Shown here piece after piece: positions 19,613-29,000 of a stretch of DNA of 64,000 nucleotides. Under the pieces are notes generated by a model, which saw only the letters and a program-made list of their open reading frames with translations, did no database searches and was not told the DNA's origin. A program made the translations under genes and the position numbers. Position 1 is the stretch's first letter. Each line of letters opens with the position of its first letter. Source of the stretch: Dongia deserti (GTDB lineage Bacteria; Pseudomonadota; Alphaproteobacteria; Dongiales; Dongiaceae); assembly GCF_003574735.1 (NCBI RefSeq), contig NZ_QORW01000002.1:62001-126000 (forward strand), read 5' to 3'.

Positions 19613-20617
19613 GTGGGGTCGTTGAGTCTACAAGGCGTGCGCAAGTCGTTCGGGGATTTCGAGGCCATCAAGGGCGTCGATCTGGACATTCCCGACGGCG
19701 AGTTCGTGGTGTTCGTCGGCCCCTCCGGCTGTGGCAAATCGACCCTGCTCCGGATCATCGCTGGGCTTGAGGAACACACCACCGGTCACGTGCTGATCGA
19801 TGATCGCGTGGTTGACGTCGTGCCGCCGGCCAAGCGCGGCATTGCCATGGTGTTCCAGACCTATGCGCTCTATCCGCACCTGACCGCGCGCGGCAACATG
19901 GAGCTCGGCCTGAAGCAGGAAGGCACGCCGCGCGCCGAGATCAGCGCCCGGGTGGCGGAGGCGGCGCGCATGCTGGCGCTGGAGCCGCTGCTCGACCGGC
20001 GGCCCTCCGAGCTTTCCGGCGGTCAGCGTCAGCGCGTCGCGATCGGCCGTGCCGTCGTGCGCAAGCCGCGCCTGTTCCTGTTCGACGAGCCGCTCTCCAA
20101 TCTCGATGCCGGACTGCGCGTCAACACGCGGCTCGAGATCGCGCGCCTGCGGCGGCTGCTGAAGGCGACGATCATCTATGTGACCCATGATCAGGTCGAG
20201 GCGATGACCCTGGCCGACCGCATCGTGGTGCTGAACCACGGCAGGATCGAGCAGGTCGGATCGCCGCTCGAGCTCTATCGCCGGCCGGCCAACCTGTTCG
20301 TCGCGGGCTTCATCGGCTCACCCAAAATGAACTTCGTGCAGGGGACGGAAGCGGAGACGCTGGATGCGCACACCATCGGCATCCGGCCGGAGCACATCGA
20401 GACCAATCTAGAAATTGGTCACTGGCAAGGTGAGATCGCGCACATCGAGCATCTCGGCACGGATACATATTTGTATGTCGATGTGCCGAAGATCGGCACC
20501 ATGACCGTCAGGCTCGATGGCGAGGCGGATTATTCGCTGGGATCCTCGATCTTTCTGACGCCGCGCCGCACGCACTTGCATCGCTTCGACGCCAGCGGTC
20601 AGCGCATCGCCGCTTAG
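19613..20617 (+). CDS. ABC transporter ATP-binding protein (MalK/UgpC/MsmX type)
   Basis: A 334-residue ATPase energising the amino-sugar transporter. Walker A is GPSGCGKST (~residue 37), the signature [14 protein letters not shown], Walker [13 protein letters not shown] and the switch His in [17 protein letters not shown]-terminal OB-like regulatory domain (residues ~240-334) is present but short. The start is GTG at 19613 with GAGG 9 bases upstream. It is last in the operon, 15 bp after the oxidoreductase. MsmX-like ATPases can serve several transporters, relevant because the polyol system at 57-62 kb has none. Confidence 0.93.
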   Translation: MGSLSLQGVRKSFGDFEAIKGVDLDIPDGEFVVFVGPSGCGKSTLLRIIAGLEEHTTGHVLIDDRVVDVVPPAKRGIAMVFQTYALYPHLTARGNMELGLKQEGTPRAEISARVAEAARMLALEPLLDRRPSELSGGQRQRVAIGRAVVRKPRLFLFDEPLSNLDAGLRVNTRLEIARLRRLLKATIIYVTHDQVEAMTLADRIVVLNHGRIEQVGSPLELYRRPANLFVAGFIGSPKMNFVQGTEAETLDAHTIGIRPEHIETNLEIGHWQGEIAHIEHLGTDTYLYVDVPKIGTMTVRLDGEADYSLGSSIFLTPRRTHLHRFDASGQRIAA

Positions 20618-20761
20618 CGACATCGAATTCGCGCCAACTTCACGAATCCTTGAGCGAACAAAGCTTGACCCGCGTGGCATCGCGGCAGTCAGATTGTGTG
20701 CCTTGCTTATTGTCAGCAAATTGACCGTCGCCACTCCCCTGTGTGCTTGAGGAGGCATTCC

Positions 20762-21622
20762 ATGGACCAGAAGATCATTGACCTCTACGACACATATACG
20801 CACGGCGGCATGAGCCGGCGCACCTTCTTCGACAAGCTCGTCATGCTGACGGGCGGCATTGCGGCGGCGACCGCTCTGCTGCCGATCCTGGAAAACAACT
20901 ATGCCAAGGCCGACATGGTCCCCGAGACTGATTCACGCATCAAGACCGAACTGGTGACCTTCAAGGCCGGCGCACAGGACGTGAAAGGCTATCTCGTGAG
21001 GCCGGCCGCCGATGGCAAGTACCCATCCGTGGTCGTGGTGCACGAGAATCGCGGCCTCAATCCGCATACCAAGGATGTCGCACGGCGTCTTGCGGTCGCG
21101 GGCTATCTCTCGATAGCGGTCGACTTCCTGTCGCCGATCGGCGGCACGCCGTCCGACCAGGACAAGGCGCGCGACATGATCGGCACGCTCAACGCATCGG
21201 ACGTGACGAACTGGGCCCAAGGGGCCGTCGCCTATCTGCGCGGCAATGCATCCAGCAACGGCAAGGTCGGTGCGGTCGGCTTCTGCTGGGGCGGCGGCGT
21301 GATCGGGCGCTTGGCAGTGGCAGAGCCATCACTCGATGCCGCTGTCGTCTATTACGGACAGCAGCCGCCCGCCGAGGAGGTCGCCAAGATCCAGGCGCCG
21401 TTGCTGCTGAACTATGCGGGCCTGGATGAGCGCATCAATGCCGGCATTCCCGCCTTCGAGGACGCATTGAAAAAGAGCGGCAAGGAATACACGCTCCATA
21501 TATACGAAGGCGCGCAGCACGCCTTCCTCAACGACACCAACGAGGCCCGCTACAGCAAGGAAGCTGCCGATCTGGCCTGGAGCCGGACGCTGGACTTCTT
21601 CAAACAGCATCTGGCCGGCTGA
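20762..21622 (+). CDS. Dienelactone hydrolase family protein with Tat-type N-terminus
   Basis: A 286-residue alpha/beta hydrolase of the dienelactone hydrolase family: the nucleophile Cys is in GFCWGGG, the acid in LDERIN and the His in GAQHAF. Residues ~17-45 carry a twin-arginine motif (MSRRTFFDKL) followed by a hydrophobic stretch, suggesting Tat export or membrane attachment after an unusually long n-region. Classical dienelactone hydrolases are cytoplasmic enzymes of chlorocatechol breakdown; this exported subgroup has no firmly known substrate. A GAGG lies 8 bases before the ATG. It stands alone and is followed by strong hairpins. Confidence 0.82.
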   Translation: MDQKIIDLYDTYTHGGMSRRTFFDKLVMLTGGIAAATALLPILENNYAKADMVPETDSRIKTELVTFKAGAQDVKGYLVRPAADGKYPSVVVVHENRGLNPHTKDVARRLAVAGYLSIAVDFLSPIGGTPSDQDKARDMIGTLNASDVTNWAQGAVAYLRGNASSNGKVGAVGFCWGGGVIGRLAVAEPSLDAAVVYYGQQPPAEEVAKIQAPLLLNYAGLDERINAGIPAFEDALKKSGKEYTLHIYEGAQHAFLNDTNEARYSKEAADLAWSRTLDFFKQHLAG

Positions 21623-21641
21623 GCGGCCTAGGACCATGTCC

Positions 21642-21675
21642 GGCCCGCTGATCACGATTTCGTGATCGGCGGGCC
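21642..21675 (+). terminator. Long hairpin after the dienelactone hydrolase gene
   Basis: The 16-base arm GGCCCGCTGATCACGA pairs with TCGTGATCGGCGGGCC with only one G-U wobble. It begins 20 bases after the stop codon. No U-run follows. It is likely the transcript 3' end, probably factor-assisted. Confidence 0.6.
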
Positions 21676-21712
21676 TGCCGGGTTCGGGCGGGGACCGCGT
21701 TCAAGCCTTGGA

Positions 21713-21734
21713 AAGCCCGCAATTTCGCGGGCTT
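21713..21734 (+). terminator. Second hairpin before the tetR promoter
   Basis: AAGCCCGC and GCGGGCTT are perfect arms around an AATTTC loop. It lies between the long hairpin and the tetR promoter and probably insulates the pump operon from read-through. Confidence 0.5.
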
Positions 21735-21739
21735 GTCGC

Positions 21740-21791
21740 TTGAACGAAACTCGCGGGTTTTATAATGTGCCGCCAATGAAACTCGAGAGTT
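21740..21791 (+). promoter_or_regulatory. tetR-RND pump promoter with tandem operators
   Basis: A consensus -10 TATAAT (21761-21766) with a TTGAAC-like -35 (21740-21745, 15-bp spacer) precedes tetR. Two near-identical sites, GAAACTCGCGGGTT and GAAACTCGAGAGTT, lie 32 bp apart; their cores AACTCGCGGGTT (21748-21759) and AACTCGAGAGTT (21780-21791) are dyads. One sits in the -35/-10 spacer, the other just downstream of -10. This is the expected layout for self-repression by the TetR protein. Confidence 0.65.
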
Positions 21792-21800
21792 CAATTTTCG

Positions 21801-22400
21801 ATGACTCTGCCGCTTCCCGCAACCAACCGCAATGACCGCCGCCAGCGCATCGTGCTGGCCGCCTCGCAGATGTTCGCGGAGCGCGCTTATGTCGAGGTCC
21901 AGATGGACGAGTTGGCCCGGGCCGCGGCCGTGGCGAAACCGACCATCTACCGCTACTTCAGTTCCAAGGAGGACCTGTTCCTCGAAGCGCTCGATGGCAC
22001 GATGAGCGAGCTGGTGGCGGAGGTCTGTCGGGTTGCCGACGAGAAGGTGCCGGCGCCCATGGTCCTCCAGCAGATGATCGGTGCCGCGCTGAGATCCTTC
22101 GCACGATGCACGGCCGCGATCCGCGCCCTTGACGGCAGCGATGCGGCGCTCGGCGAGCGTGGCCGCGCCATGCTCCGCCGCCGCGGCCGGCAGATCCGCG
22201 AAGAGTTCGAGCGCGTCCTGCAGCGCGGCGTCGCGGCGCGCGAGTTCCGCGGCCTCGATCCCGATCTTGCCTCGCGCGCCATTCTGGGCGCGGTGCGCCT
22301 GACGGCGACCGCCGAGGATGCGCCGAACGATGAGCAAGCTGCGCTGTCGTTGACCGATCTGCTCCTCAACGGCATTTCGCCGCAAGGAAGCCAAGGCTGA
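21801..22400 (+). CDS. TetR-family transcriptional regulator of the RND pump
   Basis: A 199-residue regulator with an N-terminal TetR helix-turn-helix (residues ~12-60; IVLAASQMFAERAY, MDELARAAAVAKPTIYRYFSSKEDLF) and a helical ligand-binding C-terminus. It begins 9 bp after the downstream operator and is followed, 4 bp after its stop, by the adaptor gene. It should repress its own operon and respond to a substrate of the pump. No clear Shine-Dalgarno is visible, suggesting a short or leaderless transcript. Confidence 0.88.
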   Translation: MTLPLPATNRNDRRQRIVLAASQMFAERAYVEVQMDELARAAAVAKPTIYRYFSSKEDLFLEALDGTMSELVAEVCRVADEKVPAPMVLQQMIGAALRSFARCTAAIRALDGSDAALGERGRAMLRRRGRQIREEFERVLQRGVAAREFRGLDPDLASRAILGAVRLTATAEDAPNDEQAALSLTDLLLNGISPQGSQG

Positions 22401-22404
22401 AGCG

Positions 22405-23595
22405 ATGCGGATGCGCTCTGTCCTTCTGATCTGCGTCGCGCTGGCCGCTATCGGCGGCGTGTTTGTGTGGGGCAAGTATCTCCGCACCGATCCCGTGCGC
22501 GCGGAGGCCGCGATGCAGCAGGGTCCCCAATCCGCCCCGGCGCAAAACCCAGGACAGGCCCCGGAGCAGGCACGGGACAGCGGCAAGCCCGCCATCGCGG
22601 TAAAAGTCGTGCAAGTCACGCAGGACTCGATGCCAATCCGCCGCCGGACCATCGGCTGGGTCGAGCCTATCGCGACCGTGGCGGTGAAATCGCGCATCAA
22701 CAGCGTGATCATGGAACAGCACGCGCAGGACGGCCAGTTCGTGGAAAAGGGAGACTTGCTGTTCTCGCTGGACGATCGCGAAGTGAGGGCAGCCATCGCG
22801 CGCGACGAAGCGGCGATGGCCCAGCACCAGGCGGAGCTGGAGCGCGCCCGCGCCGATCTCGAGCGCACCAAGACCCTGGTCTCCAAGCAGACCGCGTCGA
22901 AGCAGACCCTTGATCAGGCGATGGCCGACGCCCGCGTCGCTGAAGCGGCGGTTGCTGCCGACAGGGCGGTGCTGCAGGCCGATCGGCTGACCCTGTCCTA
23001 CACCACCATCACCGCGCCGATCTCGGGACGGCTCGGTTCCATCGGCGTCACGCCAGGCAACCTGGTCCAGGAGAACGGCGAAATCGCGTTCGTTACGATC
23101 ACGCAGATGCAGCCGATCCGCGTTACCTTCACCCTGCCCGACCGCGACCTCGACGCGCTGCGCACGGCGCTGGCGCAATATCCGCCGGCACCGGTTCAGG
23201 TCTTCACCAAAGGCGACAAGATTCCGCGGGCGAAGGGCAGCCTCACTTTCATCGACAGTGCGGTCGATGCCGCCTCCGGCACCATCACGGCCAAAGCCAA
23301 ATTCGCCAACGATAATCTGGCGCTCTGGCCCGGGCAGTATTTCGATGTCGAGGTGGAGCTCGGCGTGCAGGCCGAGACCGCGATCATTCCGACCGTCGCC
23401 TTGCAGGTGGGCCAGGAAGGAATGTTCGTCTACGTGATCACGCCGGAGAACACCGCCGAGATGCGCAAGGTCGCGGTCTCCGTCAGCGACGGGGACAGGA
23501 GCGCGATTTCGTCCGGTCTGCAGCCGGGCGAGCGCGTAGTGGTGGATGGGCAGCACCGCCTCTCTCCCGGTGCCCGGGTGATGGTGGTGAAGTGA
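22405..23595 (+). CDS. RND efflux periplasmic adaptor (HlyD/MdtA-like)
   Basis: A 396-residue membrane fusion protein. It has an N-terminal hydrophobic anchor or signal (residues 3-20), then a low-complexity linker rich in Pro/Gln. The lipoyl half-motifs are at VAVKSRINSVI...GQFVEKGDLLFSLDD and TITAPISGRLG. An alpha-hairpin lies between them (~residues 130-190, heptad-like Glu/Ala/Arg), and a beta-barrel and membrane-proximal domain follow. It links the inner-membrane pump to an outer-membrane channel. Its gene follows tetR by 4 bp and precedes the pump by 49 bp. No outer-membrane factor gene is in the operon. Confidence 0.9.
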   Translation: MRMRSVLLICVALAAIGGVFVWGKYLRTDPVRAEAAMQQGPQSAPAQNPGQAPEQARDSGKPAIAVKVVQVTQDSMPIRRRTIGWVEPIATVAVKSRINSVIMEQHAQDGQFVEKGDLLFSLDDREVRAAIARDEAAMAQHQAELERARADLERTKTLVSKQTASKQTLDQAMADARVAEAAVAADRAVLQADRLTLSYTTITAPISGRLGSIGVTPGNLVQENGEIAFVTITQMQPIRVTFTLPDRDLDALRTALAQYPPAPVQVFTKGDKIPRAKGSLTFIDSAVDAASGTITAKAKFANDNLALWPGQYFDVEVELGVQAETAIIPTVALQVGQEGMFVYVITPENTAEMRKVAVSVSDGDRSAISSGLQPGERVVVDGQHRLSPGARVMVVK

Positions 23596-23644
23596 GGCTG
23601 ATCGCAGCGGCGTGCGTCAAACGCCGCCACAGCTAGGACATTGG

Positions 23645-26600
23645 ATGAACATCTCCGAGTTCTGCATCAGACGCCCGATCGCGACCCTGTTGATGTCGGT
23701 CGCTCTAATCGTCGGCGGATTGTTCGCGTTCGGTCTGCTGCCGGTCGCCGCGCTGCCGCGCACCGACTATCCCGTCATCAACGTCTCGGCCGACCTGCCC
23801 GGCGCCTCGCCCGATACCATGGCGAAATCGGTCGCGACGCCGCTCATCAAGCAGTTCACGACGATCGAAGGCATCACGAGCATCAGCGCCACCAGCACGC
23901 AGGGCGACACCGACATCGTCATCGAGTTCGACCTGGATCGCGACATCGACGACGCCGCGGCGGACGTGCAATCGGCGATCTCTCGCACCACGCGGCGATT
24001 GCCAGAGGACATGGAGGAGCCGCCGAGCTACCGCAAGCTTAATCCCGCTGATCAGGCGATCCTCCTGCTGGCCTTGCGCAGTAACGTAATGGCGCTGTCG
24101 CAACTGGATGACTTCGCCCAGCAGGTGATGTCGCCGCGCCTATCGACGCTGACCGGCGTGGCTCAGGTGCTGGTGTACGGCAGCCAGAAATACGCCGTCC
24201 GCATCCAGGTGGATCCGAATGCGCTCGCCTCGCGCGATATCGGGATCGACGAGCTGCAGGATGCCGTTCGTGTCGCCAACACCATCACGCCAGTCGGGGT
24301 CATCAAGAACCAGGATCAGTCCCTAACCATCCAGGCGGAGACCAACCTCAATAACGCAGCGCAGTTCGCCGATCTCATCATCGCGACGCGCGATGGAAAG
24401 CCGGTCCGGCTGCGCGACGTCGCCAAAGTGATCGATTCGGTCGAGAACAATGAAAGCGCAAGCTGGTTCGAGGGCACCCGTTCGATTGTGCTCGCGATCC
24501 AGCGCCAGCCTGACGCCAATACCGTCGAGGTGGTGGATCGGGTCAAGGAGATGCTGCCTCAGTTCCGCGAGGAGCTGCCGCCGACCGTCTCCATCGACCT
24601 GCTGAACGACCGATCCAGATCCGTCCGCGAGGCGGTCCATGACGTCGAGTTGACGCTGATGCTCACCATCGCGCTGGTGATTCTCGTCATTTTCCTGTTC
24701 CTGCGCCGGTTGAATGCGACTTTCATCGCGAGCGCGGCCGTTCCGATCTCCCTGATCGCAACGGTCGGCGGCATGTATCTCCTCAATTTCTCGATCGACA
24801 ACATCTCGCTGTTGGCGCTGACGCTGGCTGTGGGTCTGGTGGTGGATGACGCCATCGTGATGCTGGAGAACATCGTCCGACACATCGAAGAAGGCATGCC
24901 GCCATTCGAAGCGGCTTTGAAGGGTAGCCGCGAAATCGCCTTCACGATCATCTCCATCACCGTTTCGCTGGTCGCAGTCTTCATTCCCGTGCTGCTGATG
25001 GGCGGCGTAGTGGGCCTTATCTTCCACGAGTTCGCGGTCGTGGTGACGATGGCGATCGCAGCCTCGGCGTTTGTCTCCCTGACACTGACCCCGATGCTGT
25101 GCGCGCGGATGCTGAAGCCCCTGCGGCATGGCCCAGTGCGGGCCGGGCTGTTCGACCGGGCACTCGAGGGCGGCTTCAACGCCATGCTGGCGGTCTATGA
25201 TTCGATCCTGAAGTTCTGCCTGCGTTTCCGGCCGTTGATGCTCATGGTATTCCTGGCGACCGTAGTGGGGACAGCCTGGTTCTACGTCACCATTCCCAAG
25301 GGCTTCTTCCCGCAGGAGGACATCGGCCAAATCTATGTCTCGACCGAGGCGCGCGAGGACATCGCCTTTCCTGCAATGGTGGCGCTGCAGCAGCAAGTGG
25401 AAAGCGTGTTCCGCCGGTCGCCCCATGTGACGCAGGTCGCCAGCATCGTCGGCAGCGGCGGCGGGTCGCCCAACAGCGGCCGCCTGTTCGTGGAACTGAA
25501 GCCGAAGGGCGAGCGTCCCGAGCTCGACACCGTCCTCAACGAGCTGCGCCGCGAGCTCTCGCAGATCGCGGGTATTTCCGCCTACATGTCGCCAGTCCAG
25601 AACCTGCGGCTCGGCGGACGAACCTCGCGCAGCCAATACCAGTTCGTATTGCAGGCCGTGGACCAGGATGCCTTGTTCTCGTGGTCCGAAACGATGGCGG
25701 AGGCTATGACCCGCGACCCGCATTTCGCGGACGTCAGCAGCGACCTGGAAGCGAGCGCGCAGCAGGCGACCTTGATTGTCGATCAGGACAAGGCCAATGC
25801 CCTCGGCATCTCGTCGGACCAGCTGCGTTCGACGCTCTATTCCGGCTTCGGAACGCGGCAGATCTCTACGATCTACGCCACCGGCGACAATTATTCAGTT
25901 GTGGTCGAGTTTGATCCGAGCATTTCCTGGAGCCCGGACTTGCTCAACACGGTGTATGTGCGCTCCGCATCCGCAAAGCTCGTTCCCATCGGCGCTTTCG
26001 CCGAAGTGCGACGCACTGTTGGCGCGCTCAGTATCAACCAGTTGGGCCAGCTGCCAGCCGTCACCATCTCGTTCAATCTGCCGCCGGGAGTCTCTCTGGG
26101 CGACGCCGTCGAAAGAACGGAGCAGCTGCGCACTGAGATTGGGCTGCCCAGCACCATCACCTCCACCTTCTCAGGTAGTGCCCAGGTGTTCCAGGACGCG
26201 CTGGACAACCAGGGACTGCTGATCCTGGCAGCCGTGCTGACGATCTATATCGTCCTCGGCATGCTGTACGAGAGCTTTGTCCACCCGTTCACGATTCTAA
26301 CCGGCCTGCCCTCCGCCGCCATCGGCGCCTTCATCGCCCTGCGCATGGTGGATATGGACCTCAGCGTGGTGGCGGTCATCGGCATCCTGATGCTGATCGG
26401 CATCGTCAAGAAGAACGCGATCATGATGATCGACGTCGCCTTGACCCTGCAGCGCGAGGGCATGGATTCGAAGGAGGCGATCTATCGCGCCTGTATCTTG
26501 CGTTTCCGCCCAATCATGATGACGACCTTTGCCGCCATCATGGGCGCCCTGCCGATCGCCCTCGGCGCCGGCGCGAGCGCCGAGCTGCGCCAGCCGCTCG

Positions 26601-26740
26601 GCATCGCGGTCGTGGGCGGCTTGGTTCTATCGCAGATCCTGACGCTATTCATCACACCCGTCCTCTACCTCTACATGGAGAGGGTCTCCGAACTGCTGCG
26701 TGGTCTGCGGAAGACGGGACTGGACCGCCGGACGGCCTAA
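23645..26740 (+). CDS. RND multidrug efflux transporter (AcrB/MdtB-like)
   Basis: A 1031-residue proton-driven pump, normal for the family. The N-terminus ISEFCIRRPIATLLMSV is the canonical first membrane segment. The transmembrane proton-relay aspartates are in LVVDDAIVMLENI (~residue 400). A second half repeats the fold with GMLYESFVHPFTILTGLP and VKKNAIMMIDVAL. The open frame extends upstream to 23612, but the ATG at 23645 gives the expected MNISEFCIRRP start. Substrates are unknown; the HAE1 type usually exports hydrophobic or amphiphilic drugs, dyes or plant compounds. A TolC-like channel must come from elsewhere. Confidence 0.93.
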   Translation: MNISEFCIRRPIATLLMSVALIVGGLFAFGLLPVAALPRTDYPVINVSADLPGASPDTMAKSVATPLIKQFTTIEGITSISATSTQGDTDIVIEFDLDRDIDDAAADVQSAISRTTRRLPEDMEEPPSYRKLNPADQAILLLALRSNVMALSQLDDFAQQVMSPRLSTLTGVAQVLVYGSQKYAVRIQVDPNALASRDIGIDELQDAVRVANTITPVGVIKNQDQSLTIQAETNLNNAAQFADLIIATRDGKPVRLRDVAKVIDSVENNESASWFEGTRSIVLAIQRQPDANTVEVVDRVKEMLPQFREELPPTVSIDLLNDRSRSVREAVHDVELTLMLTIALVILVIFLFLRRLNATFIASAAVPISLIATVGGMYLLNFSIDNISLLALTLAVGLVVDDAIVMLENIVRHIEEGMPPFEAALKGSREIAFTIISITVSLVAVFIPVLLMGGVVGLIFHEFAVVVTMAIAASAFVSLTLTPMLCARMLKPLRHGPVRAGLFDRALEGGFNAMLAVYDSILKFCLRFRPLMLMVFLATVVGTAWFYVTIPKGFFPQEDIGQIYVSTEAREDIAFPAMVALQQQVESVFRRSPHVTQVASIVGSGGGSPNSGRLFVELKPKGERPELDTVLNELRRELSQIAGISAYMSPVQNLRLGGRTSRSQYQFVLQAVDQDALFSWSETMAEAMTRDPHFADVSSDLEASAQQATLIVDQDKANALGISSDQLRSTLYSGFGTRQISTIYATGDNYSVVVEFDPSISWSPDLLNTVYVRSASAKLVPIGAFAEVRRTVGALSINQLGQLPAVTISFNLPPGVSLGDAVERTEQLRTEIGLPSTITSTFSGSAQVFQDALDNQGLLILAAVLTIYIVLGMLYESFVHPFTILTGLPSAAIGAFIALRMVDMDLSVVAVIGILMLIGIVKKNAIMMIDVALTLQREGMDSKEAIYRACILRFRPIMMTTFAAIMGALPIALGAGASAELRQPLGIAVVGGLVLSQILTLFITPVLYLYMERVSELLRGLRKTGLDRRTA

Positions 26741-26847
26741 GCCGATTGACAGAGGCAACAGCTCGCGTCGCGTAACCGAATCTTATGCATTCCACCTCGA
26801 TTCTGGGTGCACTCGGCGCGCGGCAACAGTTTGGCGAATCAATATAG

Positions 26848-28971
26848 ATGACGGTCATTTCCCAGGCATCGGACATTATCCCGGCCGCTGCGGATTCATC
26901 GGCGGATCCCCGTGGTCCGGCTCCTGTGCCAGCGGTGGCGCAGCACGACCCCAGCGTCATCTTCAACGCTTTCGATGCCTTGCAGTCGCAAACGGCGGTG
27001 CTCGGCCACGACGGCAAGATCCTCTACGTCAACGAAGCCTGGCGGCAGTTCGGCCTGCAGAACGGCTATGCTGGGGATGATCTCGGCGTTGGTCGCAGCT
27101 ATCTTGACCATGCCGATGTCTCGATCGTCGATGAGACCGGCAACGAGTTCAATGTACGCACAGCGCTGGAAAAGGTGCTGAACGGCGTCTCCTCCGGATT
27201 CTACGGAGAATACGTCTCCGACTCTCCGCGCGAGCGGCGGTATTTCTCGGTCTATGCCGGACCGTATGTCGCTGGCGATGAGATCGGCGCGGTCGTGGTC
27301 CATACGAACATCACGTCCCGCCGCTCCGCGATGGCCGAGCTCGAGGCAGAGCGCGAGATCCTGCAATCCATCGCCGCCGGCGGGCCGCTCGATGAAATCC
27401 TGCACGACCTTACCAAGACGTTTGAGAACCTCCTGTTTGGCAGCCAGTGCGCCATCGCGGCAGTCTTGCCGGAAATCGCGTCGTTCCAATCGGTCACCGG
27501 CACGCCGCGGGCGGCGCGGGTGTTCGACAGCATCTCTCGCCTCACGCTCGCCAGGCGCATCCACTTGACGGGCGATCTGTGCGCGCAGTCGGATGTTCTC
27601 GACCTTGCCAGTCTCGGCGAAGTGTGCGGCGAGGCGGGGAGCAAGGTGGCCAATGAGCTTGCTGCCACCTCCGGCATGCTGCTGACCATCCGCGGCATGG
27701 ACAAGCGCCCGATCGGCCTGGTTGCCATGCTCGGCCGCACGATCTTCACCATGTCGGTCACGGAGAGCGCCCTGATCCAGCGCCTTTGCGCGGTCGCCGG
27801 TATCGCCATTCTGTCCGCAAGGAGCCGCACTGCGCTGAAGCAGAGCGAGGAGCGCTATGCCCTCGCCTTCGAAGGCGCCAACGATGGGCTATGGGACTGG
27901 GACATGCGCAACAACGAGGTGTTCCGCTCTGCCCGCTGCTACGAGATCCTCGGCTACAAGTCCGATTCCGAAAACGCTAGCCGGATGGACAATGTCGGCT
28001 GGTGGATAGCTCAGATTCATCCCGACGACCTGGCGGCCACATCCGCCATCGTCGAAAAGTGCCTGGAGGATGGCGAGAGCGCCTTCGCGATGGAATATCG
28101 CATGCGTCGGGCGGACAACAGCTATTGCTGGATCTCCGATCGCGGCGCGGTGATCCGCGATGCCGAGGGCCGGGCCTGTCGTGCCGCCGGCTCCATTACC
28201 GACATTTCTCCCCGCAAGCTCGCGGAGCAGCAGCGCCGCGCGCTCGAGGAGCAGCTGCGGCAGACGCAAAAATCGGAGGCGCTGGGCACGTTGGCCGGCG
28301 GCATCGCGCACGACATCAACAATACGTTGGTGCCGATCCTCGGGACCGTCGACTTGATGCTCTACGATGCCTCCGACGAGCAGATGACGGAGTCTCTCAA
28401 GGACATTCAGAACGCGGCAACCAAGATCAGGGATCTGGTAAGGCAGATCCTGGCCTTCAGCCGCAATGGCGGTTCAGAGCGGTCGGAGATCGACCTGGTC
28501 GCCGAGGTCGGCGTCGCGCTGCGTATGCTGCGCTCCATGGTGCCGACGACCATTTCCCTCGACTTCGACCCCAGGATCGAGCGTTTCGACGCCGCGGTGA
28601 ATCAGACCCAGCTTCATCAGGTGATTATGAACCTGGTGAGCAACGCGGCGAGCGCGATCGGTTCGAACAAGGGCGCCGTCCGGATCTCGGTCGACGAGAT
28701 CGAGGTGAATGATGCGCGCAAGACCGCCGAGCAGCACGTATCCGCCGGCAAATTCTGCCGCATCTCGATCGTGGACAGCGGGTCAGGCATCGCACCTGAC
28801 GTCATGGCGCGGCTGTTCGATCCGTTCTTTACCACGAAAGGAGTAGGTAAAGGCACTGGCCTTGGCCTGTCCGTCGTCCAAGGAATCGTGCGCGAGCATC
28901 ACGGCTTTATCGAAGTCAGCAACGAGCCGGGAGCAGGTGCAAAATTCGATGTTCACTTTCCGAGCTGCTAG
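26848..28971 (+). CDS. Sensor histidine kinase (PAS-GAF-PAS-HisKA-HATPase)
   Basis: A 707-residue soluble kinase with no membrane segment. A PAS domain (~40-160) has AVLGHDGKILYVNEAW. A GAF-like domain (~170-325) follows. A second PAS/PAC (~335-465) has DGLWDWDMRNNEVF and RMRRADNSYCWI. The phospho-acceptor is His488 in GGIAHDINN. The HATPase (~585-705) has NLVSNAASA, DSGSGIAP and GKGTGLGLSVVQG. Such GAHDINN-type kinases usually phosphorylate a receiver, and a receiver gene follows 29 bp downstream. The signal is unknown; PAS/GAF suggests redox, light or a small ligand. There is no strong ribosome site. Confidence 0.9.
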   Translation: MTVISQASDIIPAAADSSADPRGPAPVPAVAQHDPSVIFNAFDALQSQTAVLGHDGKILYVNEAWRQFGLQNGYAGDDLGVGRSYLDHADVSIVDETGNEFNVRTALEKVLNGVSSGFYGEYVSDSPRERRYFSVYAGPYVAGDEIGAVVVHTNITSRRSAMAELEAEREILQSIAAGGPLDEILHDLTKTFENLLFGSQCAIAAVLPEIASFQSVTGTPRAARVFDSISRLTLARRIHLTGDLCAQSDVLDLASLGEVCGEAGSKVANELAATSGMLLTIRGMDKRPIGLVAMLGRTIFTMSVTESALIQRLCAVAGIAILSARSRTALKQSEERYALAFEGANDGLWDWDMRNNEVFRSARCYEILGYKSDSENASRMDNVGWWIAQIHPDDLAATSAIVEKCLEDGESAFAMEYRMRRADNSYCWISDRGAVIRDAEGRACRAAGSITDISPRKLAEQQRRALEEQLRQTQKSEALGTLAGGIAHDINNTLVPILGTVDLMLYDASDEQMTESLKDIQNAATKIRDLVRQILAFSRNGGSERSEIDLVAEVGVALRMLRSMVPTTISLDFDPRIERFDAAVNQTQLHQVIMNLVSNAASAIGSNKGAVRISVDEIEVNDARKTAEQHVSAGKFCRISIVDSGSGIAPDVMARLFDPFFTTKGVGKGTGLGLSVVQGIVREHHGFIEVSNEPGAGAKFDVHFPSC

Positions 28972-29000
28972 CCATGCAGCACTGGCCTGGAGAAACTGAC

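Noticed and set aside
24323-25723. A 466-codon minus-strand frame inside the RND pump gene
   Set aside because: His/Gln/Asp-rich shadow of a well-conserved pump; no motif.
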